Shown in pieces: positions 17,845-27,255 of a DNA stretch of 64,000 nt. Where the stretch lies: NCBI RefSeq assembly GCF_042647465.1, contig NZ_JBHRVN010000004.1. One strand, written 5' to 3'. Source of the stretch: Wagnerdoeblera intermedia (lineage in GTDB: Bacteria > Pseudomonadota > Alphaproteobacteria > Rhodobacterales > Rhodobacteraceae). Made by a program: the position numbers and the translations under genes. Numbering within the stretch: the first letter of the stretch is position 1; each line of letters begins with the position of its first letter. The notes beneath the pieces are model-generated. The model saw nothing but the letters and a program-made list of their open reading frames with translations. It ran no database searches and had not been told where the DNA came from.

Positions 17845-18321
17845 ATGGCGAAAAGCATCGAACTTGATCAGTTTGACGAGGCTTTGCTGCGGGAAATGCA
17901 AAGTGACAACCAGACACCGGCGCGGGTACTGGCGGAACGGGTGGGCCTGTCGCAAAGCGCGGTGCTGCGCCGGTTGCGGCGGCTGCGCGAAGAGGGGGTG
18001 ATCCTGGCCGATGTGTCTGTGGTGAACCCGGCGGTGATGGGGGTGCCGCTGCGCATTCATGTGCTGGTTTCGATTGATCAGGGCGCGCGTCAGGCGGCGG
18101 CCTTTTCAAAGAAGCTCCAGGGGCGGCGGGAGGTGATTCACGCCTCTTATGTCACCGGGGGGGCGGATTTTGTGCTGCTGTTGCAGCTGGAGAGCATGGA
18201 GGCCTATGCGCAGTTCGCCGCCGAGGTCTTTCACGCTGACCCCCACGTCTCGTCCTTCTACACCTATGTCGCCATGCGCGAGGTGGTGGGGCTGCATCAC
18301 CGGCAGAGCGCCTGCCGGTGA
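17845..18321 (+). CDS. Lrp/AsnC-family transcriptional regulator
   Basis: 158 residues: N-terminal helix-turn-helix (LDQFDEALLREMQSDNQTPA, then LAERVGLSQSAVLRRLRRL) and a C-terminal RAM/AsnC ligand domain (EVIHASYVTGGADFVLLLQL). Divergent from the trans-sulfuration enzyme across 127 bp, so it probably senses an amino acid and controls that gene (inference). Confidence 0.92.
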   Translation: MAKSIELDQFDEALLREMQSDNQTPARVLAERVGLSQSAVLRRLRRLREEGVILADVSVVNPAVMGVPLRIHVLVSIDQGARQAAAFSKKLQGRREVIHASYVTGGADFVLLLQLESMEAYAQFAAEVFHADPHVSSFYTYVAMREVVGLHHRQSACR

Positions 18322-18331
18322 TGCCAGGCCG

Positions 18332-18559
18332 TCAGCGGAAGAGTTTGCCGCGCAGGATCCCGGCCAGCGGGAAGGCGATCCGCGAGACCACTTGGGTCAT
18401 CAGGAAGGCAATGGGCCATGCGATGATAAACTGGCTCATCCATTCCCTGAAGAAGCCCTCATGCGGGCCAAGGGCCACCAGCATCATGATCCCGGACATT
18501 GAGAATGCCATCATCAGGGTCATCAGGATCTGTGCGATTATCTGTACTTTTTTGTCCAT
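18332..18559 (-). CDS. Small membrane protein, DUF2798 family
   Basis: 75 residues with two transmembrane helices (about 8-30 and 41-65). Hallmarks of DUF2798 are visible: an early MTLMMAFSMSG helix and FIIAWPIAFLMTQVVSRIAF. It is convergent with lrp, 10 bp apart. The 238 bp upstream contain GC-rich hairpins and presumably its promoter. Function unknown for the family. Confidence 0.8.
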   Translation of the reverse strand: MDKKVQIIAQILMTLMMAFSMSGIMMLVALGPHEGFFREWMSQFIIAWPIAFLMTQVVSRIAFPLAGILRGKLFR

Positions 18560-18797
18560 AGCCTCAGCCTGTCAGAATGCGGGCCGGGCTGTCAGCAGAT
18601 CTGACACCGCAGCACCGACGTGAACGAAGGTGCCGCGGGTTCGCGGGGGATGTCTCGCCCCGCGACCAATTCCCGGGGAGCTGAACCCCGGTGCCCGGAA
18701 TAACCAGACCGGACTGAAATCTTTTCGACCTGTGGCAGATAGAAATCCCTGGCGCCGCTGTCAAGCGCGGCAGCCGGACGCAGGCTGAGGCCCCCGG

Positions 18798-19130
18798 TTA
18801 CATTGAAAAAGAGGTGCCGCAGCCGCAGGAGCTGGAGGCATTGGGGTTTTCAATGACAAAGCGCGCGCCGATCAGCTCATCGGTGAAGTCGATCTTTGCG
18901 GCCTGCAGGAAGGGCAGGGAGACCGGATCGATCAGCACTTTCTGGCCCGCGCGTTCCAGCACGATGTCATCCTCGGCCGGATCGTCGAGCTTGATGTCGT
19001 AGTGAAAGCCCGAGCAGCCGCCGCCTTCGACGGCCACGCGCAGGGGCTTTTGCTCGCCCATGGCCTCCGCGATTTCGGCAAGCCGCGCCCAGGCGCGGTC
19101 GGTCACAGTGGGGGGCAGGGTCAGGGACAT
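18798..19130 (-). CDS. A-type iron-sulfur carrier (IscA/ErpA/SufA family)
   Basis: 110 residues. The three cluster-binding cysteines are present: the first in EGGGCSGFHYD and two in the C-terminal SSSCGCGTSF. It carries or delivers Fe-S clusters to apoproteins. The frame is open a long way upstream but only from ATG 19130 (or 19142) does it match the family; neither start has a clear ribosome binding site. Divergent from dgt, with very short spacing. Confidence 0.93.
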   Translation of the reverse strand: MSLTLPPTVTDRAWARLAEIAEAMGEQKPLRVAVEGGGCSGFHYDIKLDDPAEDDIVLERAGQKVLIDPVSLPFLQAAKIDFTDELIGARFVIENPNASSSCGCGTSFSM

Positions 19131-19205
19131 GGCGGCGATCATTGCGTTAAGTTTCCATCCGGTGTGAATATAAGCCTCATGACTGTCAGCGACAAGGAAG
19201 GCCAG

Positions 19206-20405
19206 ATGCTCGCCCCCTATGCCTGCCACCCCGAGACCAGCCGCGGCCGGCTTTTTGAAGAACGCATGAGCACCTTTCGCTCGCCCTTTCAGCGCGACCG
19301 GGACCGGATCATCCATTCCTCGGCCTTCCGTCGCCTGAAGCATAAAACCCAGGTTTTCGTGGAATATGAGGGGGACTATTATCGCACCCGACTGACGCAT
19401 TCCATTGAGGTGGCGCAGGTGGCGCGGACCATCGCAGGTGTGCTGGGTCTGAACACGGAACTGGCGGAAGCGGTGGCGCTGGCCCATGATCTTGGTCACA
19501 CCCCTTTCGGGCATGCCGGCGAAGATGCGCTGGCAGAGCTGATGCAGCCTTACGGCGGCTTTGATCACAACGCCCAGGCGCTGCGCATCGTCACCCGGCT
19601 TGAGCGTCATTACGCAGATTTCGACGGGCTGAACCTGACCTGGGAAGCGCTCGAGGGGATCGCCAAGCACAATGGCCCGGTCGTCGGCCCCTTTGCGGGC
19701 CATGGGGAACCCTCCGGGCCTTTGCCCTATGCCCTGGCTGAGGCGAATGCGATGTGGGATCTGGAGTTATCCACCTTCGCCAGCGCTGAGGCTCAGGTCG
19801 CGGCGCTGGCCGATGACATCGCCTATACGCATCACGACTTGCATGACGGGCTGCGCTCCGGTCTGTTCACGGAGGAAGAGCTTGAGGGGCTGCCGGTGAC
19901 CGGTCCGGCGTTCGAGGTTGTTGATCGGCTCTATCCGGGACTCGACCGGATGCGCCGCCGTCATGAGGCATTGCGTCGGGTTTTCGGCGCGATGGTTGAG
20001 GATGTGATCGCCGTCGCGCAGACCCGTCTGAGAGAGGCGCAACCTGCCTCGCCTGAGGACATCCGTGCGATGGACAGAATGGTCGTGCGCTTTTCCGAGC
20101 CCTTTCTGCAGGAGTTGAAGGCGGTCCGCAGTTTTCTTTTCAGCCATATGTATCGGGCCCCTTCTGTCATGGCAGAGCGCAGGCGTGTGACCGCAGTTCT
20201 GCACGACCTCTTCCCGCTGTTTCTTTCGCGCCCCGAACACCTCCCCGAAGACTGGCGGGCGGCGCCGGATCTGGCGGAGGATGACGTGGCCCTCGCGCGG
20301 ATCGTCGCCGATTATGTCGCCGGCATGACCGACCGCTTCGCTTTACAGGAGCACGCACGGCTTTTCGGTGGCGCGCCGCCTTCTGTGACAGGGGATCTGA
20401 CATAA
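19206..20405 (+). CDS. dgt: Deoxyguanosinetriphosphate triphosphohydrolase-like protein
   Basis: 399 residues, HD-domain dNTP triphosphohydrolase (type 2 dGTPase family), removing triphosphate from dNTPs to tune the pool. Seen: SSAFRRLKHKTQVF, the metal-binding RLTHSIEVAQVAR and AHDLGHTPFGHAGEDAL with the HD pair, ALADDIAYTHHDL with a later Asp. ATG 19206 (MLAPYACHPE) has AAGGAAG 6 nt upstream; ATG 19179 would add nine residues. Precedes tRNA-Ser. Confidence 0.94.
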   Translation: MLAPYACHPETSRGRLFEERMSTFRSPFQRDRDRIIHSSAFRRLKHKTQVFVEYEGDYYRTRLTHSIEVAQVARTIAGVLGLNTELAEAVALAHDLGHTPFGHAGEDALAELMQPYGGFDHNAQALRIVTRLERHYADFDGLNLTWEALEGIAKHNGPVVGPFAGHGEPSGPLPYALAEANAMWDLELSTFASAEAQVAALADDIAYTHHDLHDGLRSGLFTEEELEGLPVTGPAFEVVDRLYPGLDRMRRRHEALRRVFGAMVEDVIAVAQTRLREAQPASPEDIRAMDRMVVRFSEPFLQELKAVRSFLFSHMYRAPSVMAERRRVTAVLHDLFPLFLSRPEHLPEDWRAAPDLAEDDVALARIVADYVAGMTDRFALQEHARLFGGAPPSVTGDLT

Positions 20406-20480
20406 ATCAGGCAGATGATTGAATTTTTCCGCCTGAGATGCCTTGCATCGCGCCGCAGAGGCGGCTAATCACAGCGCAAC

Positions 20481-20570
20481 GGACAGTTGGCCGAGTGGTC
20501 GAAGGCGCACGCCTGGAAAGTGTGTAGGCGGGGAACCGTCTCGAGGGTTCGAATCCCTCACTGTCCGCCA
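20481..20570 (+). tRNA. tRNA-Ser (anticodon GGA)
   Basis: Class II tRNA of 90 nt with encoded CCA. The acceptor GGACAGT pairs with ACTGTCC; the anticodon arm reads GCCTGGAAAGT with GGA in the loop; the long variable arm GGCGGGGAACCGTCTC is the serine type; T-arm GGGTTCGAATCCC. The accessory island starts directly at its 3' end, a usual integration site. Confidence 0.97.
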
Positions 20571-20612
20571 TTACACCTTGATATTGCTATATTTTTTGCG
20601 GATTTTGGCTTC

Positions 20613-20635
20613 ATACCCGCCATAATACCCGCCAT
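20613..20635. repeat. Tandem direct repeat next to tRNA-Ser
   Basis: ATACCCGCCAT occurs twice, at 20613-20623 and 20625-20635, with one base between. Its place 43 bp past the tRNA suggests an integrase arm-binding site, or the coding scrap of a lost integrase. Confidence 0.5.
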
Positions 20636-20811
20636 CCGAAATGCGCTTGGATACTACAAGTTGCAACAATCCGGGCAGGGGCCTCTATCAGTCTTTTTAC
20701 GAGAATCCTGTACCCGGCGGCCCATCGCCCGCAGCGCGCTGTCGAGGTCACTTCGATAGCTTCTTCTCCGTCAGCGCAGCGAAGAAACCACTCCCAGCCC
20801 TTCGTGGAACA

Positions 20812-20850
20812 AGCGCCCATCGCGATCGACAGATCACGATGGGCGCTTTT
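20812..20850 (+). terminator. Long hairpin with T-run before hsdR end
   Basis: AGCGCCCATCG...CGATGGGCGCT with a 14-base loop, then TTTT on the plus strand. It stands between tRNA-Ser and the 3' end of hsdR and may stop tRNA read-through or antisense transcription into hsdR. Confidence 0.6.
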
Positions 20851-20888
20851 CTGGCTAATGCAGGCTAATGCCCAGCGCGCGGGTGTGA

Positions 20889-23800
20889 TTACAGGCGGGC
20901 TGAGGCATTTCTGAGAGCTTCGTACAGCTGACCATACCCTATCAGGGCACCAATGAGGCCCTCTTGAATGTGAGCTGACCCCAGCGCCTGTCTGCTCATC
21001 TCGCTATGGGCTGCGTAGGCATCGATAATTGCGTCAGTTACCGCGGTTTTGAGGGCCGGTGAGCTGGCAAACTGATCCTTCATATTGTTCTGCGCCTGTT
21101 CGGCCAGTTTACTGTTGTCGAGCAGAGCCCCCTTGATGGCAGCTACATAGGCCAGCTGGTCGTTATCCGTCACGCCACTGAACATATCGTTCAGTTTGCC
21201 GAGGATTGCTGACAGCAAGGCCTTCTCCTGATCCTGCACACTGGCGGTCCCGGTATCCGTCAGCGGCTTCAGCTTTGGAGCGTCACCATTGAGGACCAGA
21301 TCGGTCTGGCCTGTTTTGTTCAGACGGTGATGCGTCAGCACCACCTTGCTCAGGTCGATGGTTTCACGCTCACGGCCAAAGTCCAGCGAGTTGATGAGAT
21401 GGCGGTAAAACATATAACGGGCTTCGATCGCCGTAGAGCCGTAGTCGAAGATCTGCGACAGGAAAGCGTAGAGCCGGCGATAGGAGGCCATCGTCGACTT
21501 AAAGAGGATCAGAGCCTCCTGAGCCTGCTTTGCCGCCTGTGCGGCTTTCTCGTTACCGGCAGCCAATGCGTGACGTTCATCCGTCTGTGCTGCTTTGAAC
21601 TCTTTCAAAAGCCGATCTGCAACGGGCTCGATCGCAGCGCGCAGGTCTGCATGGGTCGCTTTTGGGTTCAGCTCAGCCTTAACGACCCGATCGACCTCGA
21701 AGTCGTCATAGTGGCCAAAAGCATCAAGCTTCGCGCGCAGATCGAGGACCTGATCCGGACCAGTCACATCTTCCAGTTCGGCCGTTTCGTAATACTGCCT
21801 GAAGGCTGTGAGGATATCCTCAGAGCTGTTGGCGAAGTCGAGAATGTAAGTGGTGTCCTTCTTCAGGTCGCCGGAGGACCACGCGCGGTTCAGCCGGGAG
21901 AGCGTTTGAACCGCCTGAATACCCGCAAGGCGACGATCCACATACATCCCGCACAAAAGCGGCTGGTCAAAGCCGGTTTGAAATTTGTTGGCGACCAAAA
22001 GGATATGGTAGTCGGGTTGCTTGAAGGCTTCCCGAATGTCGCCCTTGAGGTAGGGATTCACCGTCTTGTTGGTCTCGGTGAACTCACCGGGACCGCTCTC
22101 GGGGTCTGTGACTTCGCCCGAGAAGGCCACCAGGGTGCCAAGGCCGTATCCGCGCTCGGCTATGTACTTCTGGATTGCCAGCTGCCAGCGCACGGCTTCC
22201 TTACGGCTTTCAACCACCACCATCGCTTTGGCCTGACCGCCCAGCAGGGGCATCACCATCTCGCGGTAGTGTTCGACCACAACCGCAACCTTCTGGGCGA
22301 TGTTATGGGGGTGAAGCTTAACCCATTTCATCAAAGCCTTTTGGGCTGCATTCTTCTCAACGGTGGTCTCATCAATTTCGGCGCCATCACTCGCCAGTTT
22401 GAAGGCGAGGGAATAGGGCGTATAGTTCCTGAGGACATCGAGGATGAACCCCTCCTCAATCGCCTGCCGCATCGAATAGACATGGAATGGGGCAGGAAGA
22501 TTGCCTGGACCAGCAGGGGCGCTGGGGTCAGGGCAGCGGCCAAAGAGCTCCATGGTCTTGGCCTTGGGTGTTGCCGTGAATGCGATGAAACTGACCCCTT
22601 TGGCTTCACCGGCTTTTGAGGCCATCTGCATCGCGAGAATATCCTCGGCGCTGATTTCGCCGCCATCCTGCACATGCGCCAAATCGTCTGCGGAGAGGAT
22701 TTGCTTGAGTTTGGAGGCCGCTTCACCGGTCTGGCTGGAATGTGCCTCATCGGCGATGACCGCGAAGCGCTTGCCCGAGGTTGCAGCCAGCTGCTGCACA
22801 GCTTCAAGAGCGAATGGGAAAGTCTGGATCGTACATACGACGATTTTCTTACCGCCCGCCAAGGCCTCAGCCAGCTGGCTGCTCTTGGAGCCCGTCTCTG
22901 AAGTGATGGTCGCTACCACACCCGTAGTGCGCTCAAAGGCAAAGATGGCCTCTTGCAGCTGCGTGTCAATCACATTGCGGTCCGATACTACCACGACCGA
23001 GGAAAAGATCTTCTCATCCTTTTCGTCGTGCAGATCGGCCAGATGATGCGCCGCCCAAGCGATCGAGTTCGTCTTGCCTGACCCCGCCGAATGCTGGATC
23101 AGATATTTTCCGCCCGCACCTTCCGCCAAAATCGCCTGACGCAGCTTGCGCGTGGCATCCAACTGGTGGAAGCGCGGGAAAATCACGCCTGTCAGCTGCT
23201 TTTTCTTGTTTTTTTCCGCCACCATATAGCGGCCCAAAATCTCAAGCCAGCTGTCGCGCTGAAGGACCTCTTCCCACAGATAAGCGGTGCGGTGACCGTT
23301 CGGGTTTACCGGATTGCCCGCCGCGCCATTGTCCCCCTTGTTAAAGGGCAAAAACCGCGTGTCGGGGCCTGCAAGGCGGGTGGTCATCATCACTTCACGA
23401 TCTGAGATCGCAAAATGCACCAAGGCCCCGCCGGGGAAGTTCAAAAGGGGCTCAGGCTTTTTGCCTTTAGCCTGTGGGATACGGTCAAAGCGGTATTGGT
23501 CCACCGCATCCGCCACGCTTTGGGTGAAATCAGTTTTCAGCTCTAACGTTGAGACGGGGATGCCGTTCAAGAACAGCGCCAGATCAATACAATTTTCGTT
23601 CTCGGTCGAATAGCGCAGCTGACGCACCACGCGCAGGCGGTTGGCATTGTAACGCGCCAGAATATCGGGGTTGAGGCCCATGGCAGGGCGGAACTGGGCG
23701 AGTGACAAAGGCGCACGCAGGCCCACCACCTCGATGCCCGCGCGCAGCACATCCAAAGTGCCGCGCTGATCAAGCTGGGCGCGGATACGATCTAAAAGCT

Positions 23801-23996
23801 TGGATTCCCCATGTTTCTGGCAAGCCTCAGCCCAAGCTTTGGGCTGAGTGTCGGTGAACCATGCCACCAGATCGGCAGGAAACAGGGCACGCGGGCGATC
23901 ATATTGCGCTGCATCGCCGATGCTATAGGCCCAACCATTGGCGGCGAGGTGGTTGCAAATATAATCCTCGAACCCGATTTCCTTATGCGTTGCCAT
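20889..23996 (-). CDS. hsdR: Type I restriction endonuclease subunit R
   Basis: 1035-residue motor/nuclease subunit. The N-terminal PD-(D/E)xK-type nuclease is visible around ENCIDLALFLNG and VSTLELKTD. The SF2 translocase has Walker A in HSAGSGKTNSIAWAA, DEAH box in VIADEAHSSQTGEA and a later FQTGFDQPLLCGMYVD. Full length with no stop or frameshift, so probably functional. Last gene of the M-S-R operon on the minus strand, 13 bp after hsdS. It cleaves DNA not methylated by the HsdMS complex. Confidence 0.96.
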   Translation of the reverse strand: MATHKEIGFEDYICNHLAANGWAYSIGDAAQYDRPRALFPADLVAWFTDTQPKAWAEACQKHGESKLLDRIRAQLDQRGTLDVLRAGIEVVGLRAPLSLAQFRPAMGLNPDILARYNANRLRVVRQLRYSTENENCIDLALFLNGIPVSTLELKTDFTQSVADAVDQYRFDRIPQAKGKKPEPLLNFPGGALVHFAISDREVMMTTRLAGPDTRFLPFNKGDNGAAGNPVNPNGHRTAYLWEEVLQRDSWLEILGRYMVAEKNKKKQLTGVIFPRFHQLDATRKLRQAILAEGAGGKYLIQHSAGSGKTNSIAWAAHHLADLHDEKDEKIFSSVVVVSDRNVIDTQLQEAIFAFERTTGVVATITSETGSKSSQLAEALAGGKKIVVCTIQTFPFALEAVQQLAATSGKRFAVIADEAHSSQTGEAASKLKQILSADDLAHVQDGGEISAEDILAMQMASKAGEAKGVSFIAFTATPKAKTMELFGRCPDPSAPAGPGNLPAPFHVYSMRQAIEEGFILDVLRNYTPYSLAFKLASDGAEIDETTVEKNAAQKALMKWVKLHPHNIAQKVAVVVEHYREMVMPLLGGQAKAMVVVESRKEAVRWQLAIQKYIAERGYGLGTLVAFSGEVTDPESGPGEFTETNKTVNPYLKGDIREAFKQPDYHILLVANKFQTGFDQPLLCGMYVDRRLAGIQAVQTLSRLNRAWSSGDLKKDTTYILDFANSSEDILTAFRQYYETAELEDVTGPDQVLDLRAKLDAFGHYDDFEVDRVVKAELNPKATHADLRAAIEPVADRLLKEFKAAQTDERHALAAGNEKAAQAAKQAQEALILFKSTMASYRRLYAFLSQIFDYGSTAIEARYMFYRHLINSLDFGRERETIDLSKVVLTHHRLNKTGQTDLVLNGDAPKLKPLTDTGTASVQDQEKALLSAILGKLNDMFSGVTDNDQLAYVAAIKGALLDNSKLAEQAQNNMKDQFASSPALKTAVTDAIIDAYAAHSEMSRQALGSAHIQEGLIGALIGYGQLYEALRNASARL

Positions 23997-24009
23997 GGAA
24001 TGAAAAGCC

Positions 24010-25326
24010 TTATTCTAAAATGCTGTCGTCAAAATCGCGCAGATCAATCTTTCCGGTCACCGCCGCCGAGATCAAGGCCGAACGACGTTCTTGGAGAAGG
24101 CTGATAGCAGCGACTGCGGCATTGGATAGGCTATCAAATTTTTGAGTTACCCTATCCAAAAACTGAACAACTTCTTCTTGTTCCGGTAGAGATGGACAGG
24201 GGAACATGAAGCCTGCAATTTTTTCCAAGTGAAGGTTGATGACGGTGCTCTGCTTTTTGTCAGCCTCGATTTGCATTTCAATTTGCTTTGAAAGGAAGAC
24301 ATATTTTGCGAACTCTGCGCTTAACTCCCTGTTCAGCCGTATAAGGCAAAGGCTGACAAAGATGCTAAAGTCCCAGTCCCAAGTGATGACCATTGGGACC
24401 CCAACCGTCCCATTTTTGGACAGCAGAAGATCGCCTTTGCGCGGGTGGCAGCGTTTAATTAATTCGAGATGCTCTTCCAGGGGAATACGGGCAACTGTTT
24501 CAAGATCAGGAAAACCACGTGAAATATCTGTTACTCGTAGGAACGGCACACCTTCAGAAACGTAGGTGGGAGTGAAATGCGCACCATCCACAATCTGGCT
24601 TGTCATTCTGGAGAGCCTAATAACCTCCCACCCCTCAGGCACATCGCCGAGCCAATCGATGCCGGAGGGTTTGAGTTTGGCGTTTGGGTTGAGGCCCTTG
24701 GTGACGGCGTGGCTGATTGTGGCCTGACGTTTCTCGGCCAAAAGCGCGATCAGGCGGCGCTGTTCCTCGATCAGATCATCAATCTTCGCCACCTCCCGAT
24801 CCAAAAACGCAGCAATCTTGCGTTGTTCGGTGAGAGGGGGGATAATCGCGAATAAGCCTCCAAATTTTTCTGGGTATAGCCTCAAGCGCGAGTCAATCAC
24901 CCCAGCTGAAAAAGCCTTGAAATATCGGCAGTATTCATCAGTTCTGACCAAATGGTTTAGATACGCAGGAAATATCGAGCTGTTGAGCTTAAAAACAGCA
25001 TAGGCGGGACTGACAATCCCGTTGAAGTCAGTGATCCCTTGCGCGCGATTCCATGCAAGCATGATATTCATCACAAGGTCGCCACTATAGGCAACTTTAT
25101 ACCCTTGAAGGCTCTCTGCGCGACTAAGAAACTCGCCGTCCTCGATACCTTCTGAACGTGGTCTAACTCCAGTGTAAGCCGAAACAGACAGTAATGTCTC
25201 ATCTCCATCTTCGGAACGTTCGTCCCGTTCATGAAGGTGATTTTTAAAGCGAGATACCTCCCAGCCAGCGGGAACCTCGCCCAGCCACTCTACACCGCTG
25301 TATTTATACTCAGGATAGGCTTTCAT
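24010..25326 (-). CDS. hsdS: Type I restriction-modification specificity subunit S
   Basis: 438 residues that choose the bipartite target. Two target-recognition domains each begin with the same conserved lead (YSGVEWLGEVPAGWEVSR at about residue 9 and PSGIDWLGDVPEGWEVIR at about 222) and end in coiled-coil spacers (PPLTEQRKIAAFLDREVAKI and SLPEQEEVVQFLDRVTQKF). Both halves are intact. Base composition is lower in GC than the core genes, as expected of a fast-changing, transferred gene. It overlaps hsdM by 4 bp (ATGA). Confidence 0.95.
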   Translation of the reverse strand: MKAYPEYKYSGVEWLGEVPAGWEVSRFKNHLHERDERSEDGDETLLSVSAYTGVRPRSEGIEDGEFLSRAESLQGYKVAYSGDLVMNIMLAWNRAQGITDFNGIVSPAYAVFKLNSSIFPAYLNHLVRTDEYCRYFKAFSAGVIDSRLRLYPEKFGGLFAIIPPLTEQRKIAAFLDREVAKIDDLIEEQRRLIALLAEKRQATISHAVTKGLNPNAKLKPSGIDWLGDVPEGWEVIRLSRMTSQIVDGAHFTPTYVSEGVPFLRVTDISRGFPDLETVARIPLEEHLELIKRCHPRKGDLLLSKNGTVGVPMVITWDWDFSIFVSLCLIRLNRELSAEFAKYVFLSKQIEMQIEADKKQSTVINLHLEKIAGFMFPCPSLPEQEEVVQFLDRVTQKFDSLSNAAVAAISLLQERRSALISAAVTGKIDLRDFDDSILE

Positions 25327-27158
25327 GCGCTCAGGCCTTTCAGTAGGTCCTGAATACGGGCGGTGACTTTCGCCAGATCGGCGTCAATCTCGGCCAAGGG
25401 GCGCGGCGGCTCAAAGACGTAGAAATGCCTATTGAACGGGATTTCATAGCCGATCTTGGTCTTGTCCTCGTCAATCCAAGCGTCTGGCGCATGGGGCAGC
25501 ACTTCGCGGGCAAAGTAGTCGGCCACATCTTCGGCCAAAGGCACGGTCTCGGTATCGCGCAGGGCACTATCGGCTTGCACCTTACCCTTGGCTTTGCCGC
25601 GTTGGCCCAAGATCAGATTGCCAGCTTCATCCTTCAAAGGCCGCTCAACGGTGATTTGGCGGAAACCAAAAGCCTCGTTGGGCAGGATTTTCGACAAGGG
25701 TGCCAACTTCACCGCACCGCCTGTGGGGGCTGCGGGCGGGGTTTGGCCTTTCAACACGACCTCGGTTGCAATCTCTTTGCCAGCCTCATCCAAAATGCGG
25801 GCAAGCTGCGCCTCGGCAAAGTCGCCGAACAGGCGGGTGACGGTGGCGATGTGCTCTTCGCCCATTTCTTTGCGTTTAGAGCCAAGACTTTTGCGCATCT
25901 TTTGCCAGAAGCTTGATCCGTCGATCAGCTGCACCTTGCCTTTGCGCTCGGCGGGCTTTTTGTTTGACAAGATCCAAACATAGGTCGCGATGCCTGTGTT
26001 GTAGAACATGTCGGTCGGCAGGGCGACGATGGCCTCGACCAGATCGTTTTCCAACACATAGCGGCGGATTTCGCTTTCGCCCGAGCCTGCGCCTCCTGTA
26101 AACAGCGGCGAGCCATTGAGGACGATGCCAAAGCGTGCGCCGCCTTGGGCTGCGGGGCGCATTTTCGACAGAAGGTGCATCAGGAACAAAAGCGAGCCAT
26201 CCGATACGCGCGGCAGGCCGGGGCCAAAGCGTCCGGCATGGCCCCGTTTTTCATGCTCTTCGCGGATGGCTTTTTCGACCTTCTTCCATTCCACGCCGAA
26301 AGGCGGGTTCGAGAGCATGTAGTCGAACTTCTGATCCGTGTGCCCGTCGTCTGAAAGGGTATTGCCGAATTTGATATTGCCGACATCCTGACCCTTAATG
26401 AGCATGTCAGCCTTACAGATGGCATAGGACTCGGGGTTCAGCTCCTGTCCGAACAGAGAGACAGAGGCCGATGGGTTCATATCGGTCAGATATTCCTCTG
26501 CGACCGAGAGCATGCCACCGGTGCCAGCCGTCGGGTCGTAGATGGTGCGCACAATGCCGGGTTTTGCCAGCGCGTCGTCGTCTTCGGTGAAGATGAGGTT
26601 GACCATCAGGCGAATAACTTCACGCGGGGTAAAATGTTCACCCGCAGTTTCATTCGACAGCTCTGAGAAGCGACGGATCAGCTCTTCGAAGACAAGACCC
26701 ATCTGGTGATTGCTAACCAGATCAGGGTGCAGGTCAATTTGGGTGAATTTCTCAACGACCTGATAAAGCAGGCCGGCTTTGGCGAGCCGGTCGATTTGAA
26801 GGTCAAACTCAAAATGCTCAAAGATATCGCGGATCTCGGGAGCGAAGGCGTCGATGTAAGTGCGCAGGTTTACAGCAATGTTGTCCTGGTCGCCCATGAG
26901 CCGCTTCAGGTCAAAGCGAGAGAGATTGTAAAAACCAACGCCGGACTTGCGGCGAACAAAGGCTTCGACGGGCATCTGCTGTGACTGACGCAGCTTAGCT
27001 TCTTCGAGCACATCGTCTTTGGTGGCTGCTAACACGCAGTCGATACGGCGAAGCACAGTGAATGGCAGGATTACCTTGCCATAGTCGGACTGCCTGTAGT
27101 CACCGCGCAGAAGGTCGGCGACGGACCAGAGAAAGGCTGAAAGTGCTTGTTGGTTCAT
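25323..27158 (-). CDS. hsdM: Type I restriction-modification DNA methyltransferase subunit M
   Basis: 611-residue N6-adenine methyltransferase. N-terminal HsdM helical domain (LSAFLWSVADLLRGDYRQSD), SAM motif I in YDPTAGTGGMLSVAEE and catalytic motif IV in YMLSNPPFGVEWK, followed by a long C-terminal extension. First gene of the operon; the stop overlaps the hsdS start. A weak ribosome binding site precedes the ATG. Complete, so the system probably both methylates and restricts. Confidence 0.96.
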   Translation of the reverse strand: MNQQALSAFLWSVADLLRGDYRQSDYGKVILPFTVLRRIDCVLAATKDDVLEEAKLRQSQQMPVEAFVRRKSGVGFYNLSRFDLKRLMGDQDNIAVNLRTYIDAFAPEIRDIFEHFEFDLQIDRLAKAGLLYQVVEKFTQIDLHPDLVSNHQMGLVFEELIRRFSELSNETAGEHFTPREVIRLMVNLIFTEDDDALAKPGIVRTIYDPTAGTGGMLSVAEEYLTDMNPSASVSLFGQELNPESYAICKADMLIKGQDVGNIKFGNTLSDDGHTDQKFDYMLSNPPFGVEWKKVEKAIREEHEKRGHAGRFGPGLPRVSDGSLLFLMHLLSKMRPAAQGGARFGIVLNGSPLFTGGAGSGESEIRRYVLENDLVEAIVALPTDMFYNTGIATYVWILSNKKPAERKGKVQLIDGSSFWQKMRKSLGSKRKEMGEEHIATVTRLFGDFAEAQLARILDEAGKEIATEVVLKGQTPPAAPTGGAVKLAPLSKILPNEAFGFRQITVERPLKDEAGNLILGQRGKAKGKVQADSALRDTETVPLAEDVADYFAREVLPHAPDAWIDEDKTKIGYEIPFNRHFYVFEPPRPLAEIDADLAKVTARIQDLLKGLSA

Positions 27159-27255
27159 GGGCCGCTCGCTGTATGTTTTGCCATACTGTTATCTACCGAC
27201 GGCCAGCGAGGCCACGGTGAAGTTGCGTAGTATTCTGATTGTTTGCTGGCAGGTC

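Larger units (their letters stand above)
20571..20888. other. tRNA-proximal end of the island, no intact gene
   Basis: 318 bp between tRNA-Ser and hsdR. On the minus strand a short open tail ending at 20571 (residues GGYYGGYEAKIRKKYSNIKV) could be the last scrap of an integrase or other gene; this is a guess. No intact open frame, no integrase motif. A direct repeat and a terminator inside it are listed separately. Confidence 0.45.

Noticed and set aside
20443..20759. Small plus-strand frames across tRNA-Ser
   Set aside because: They are translations of the tRNA gene itself and its flank.
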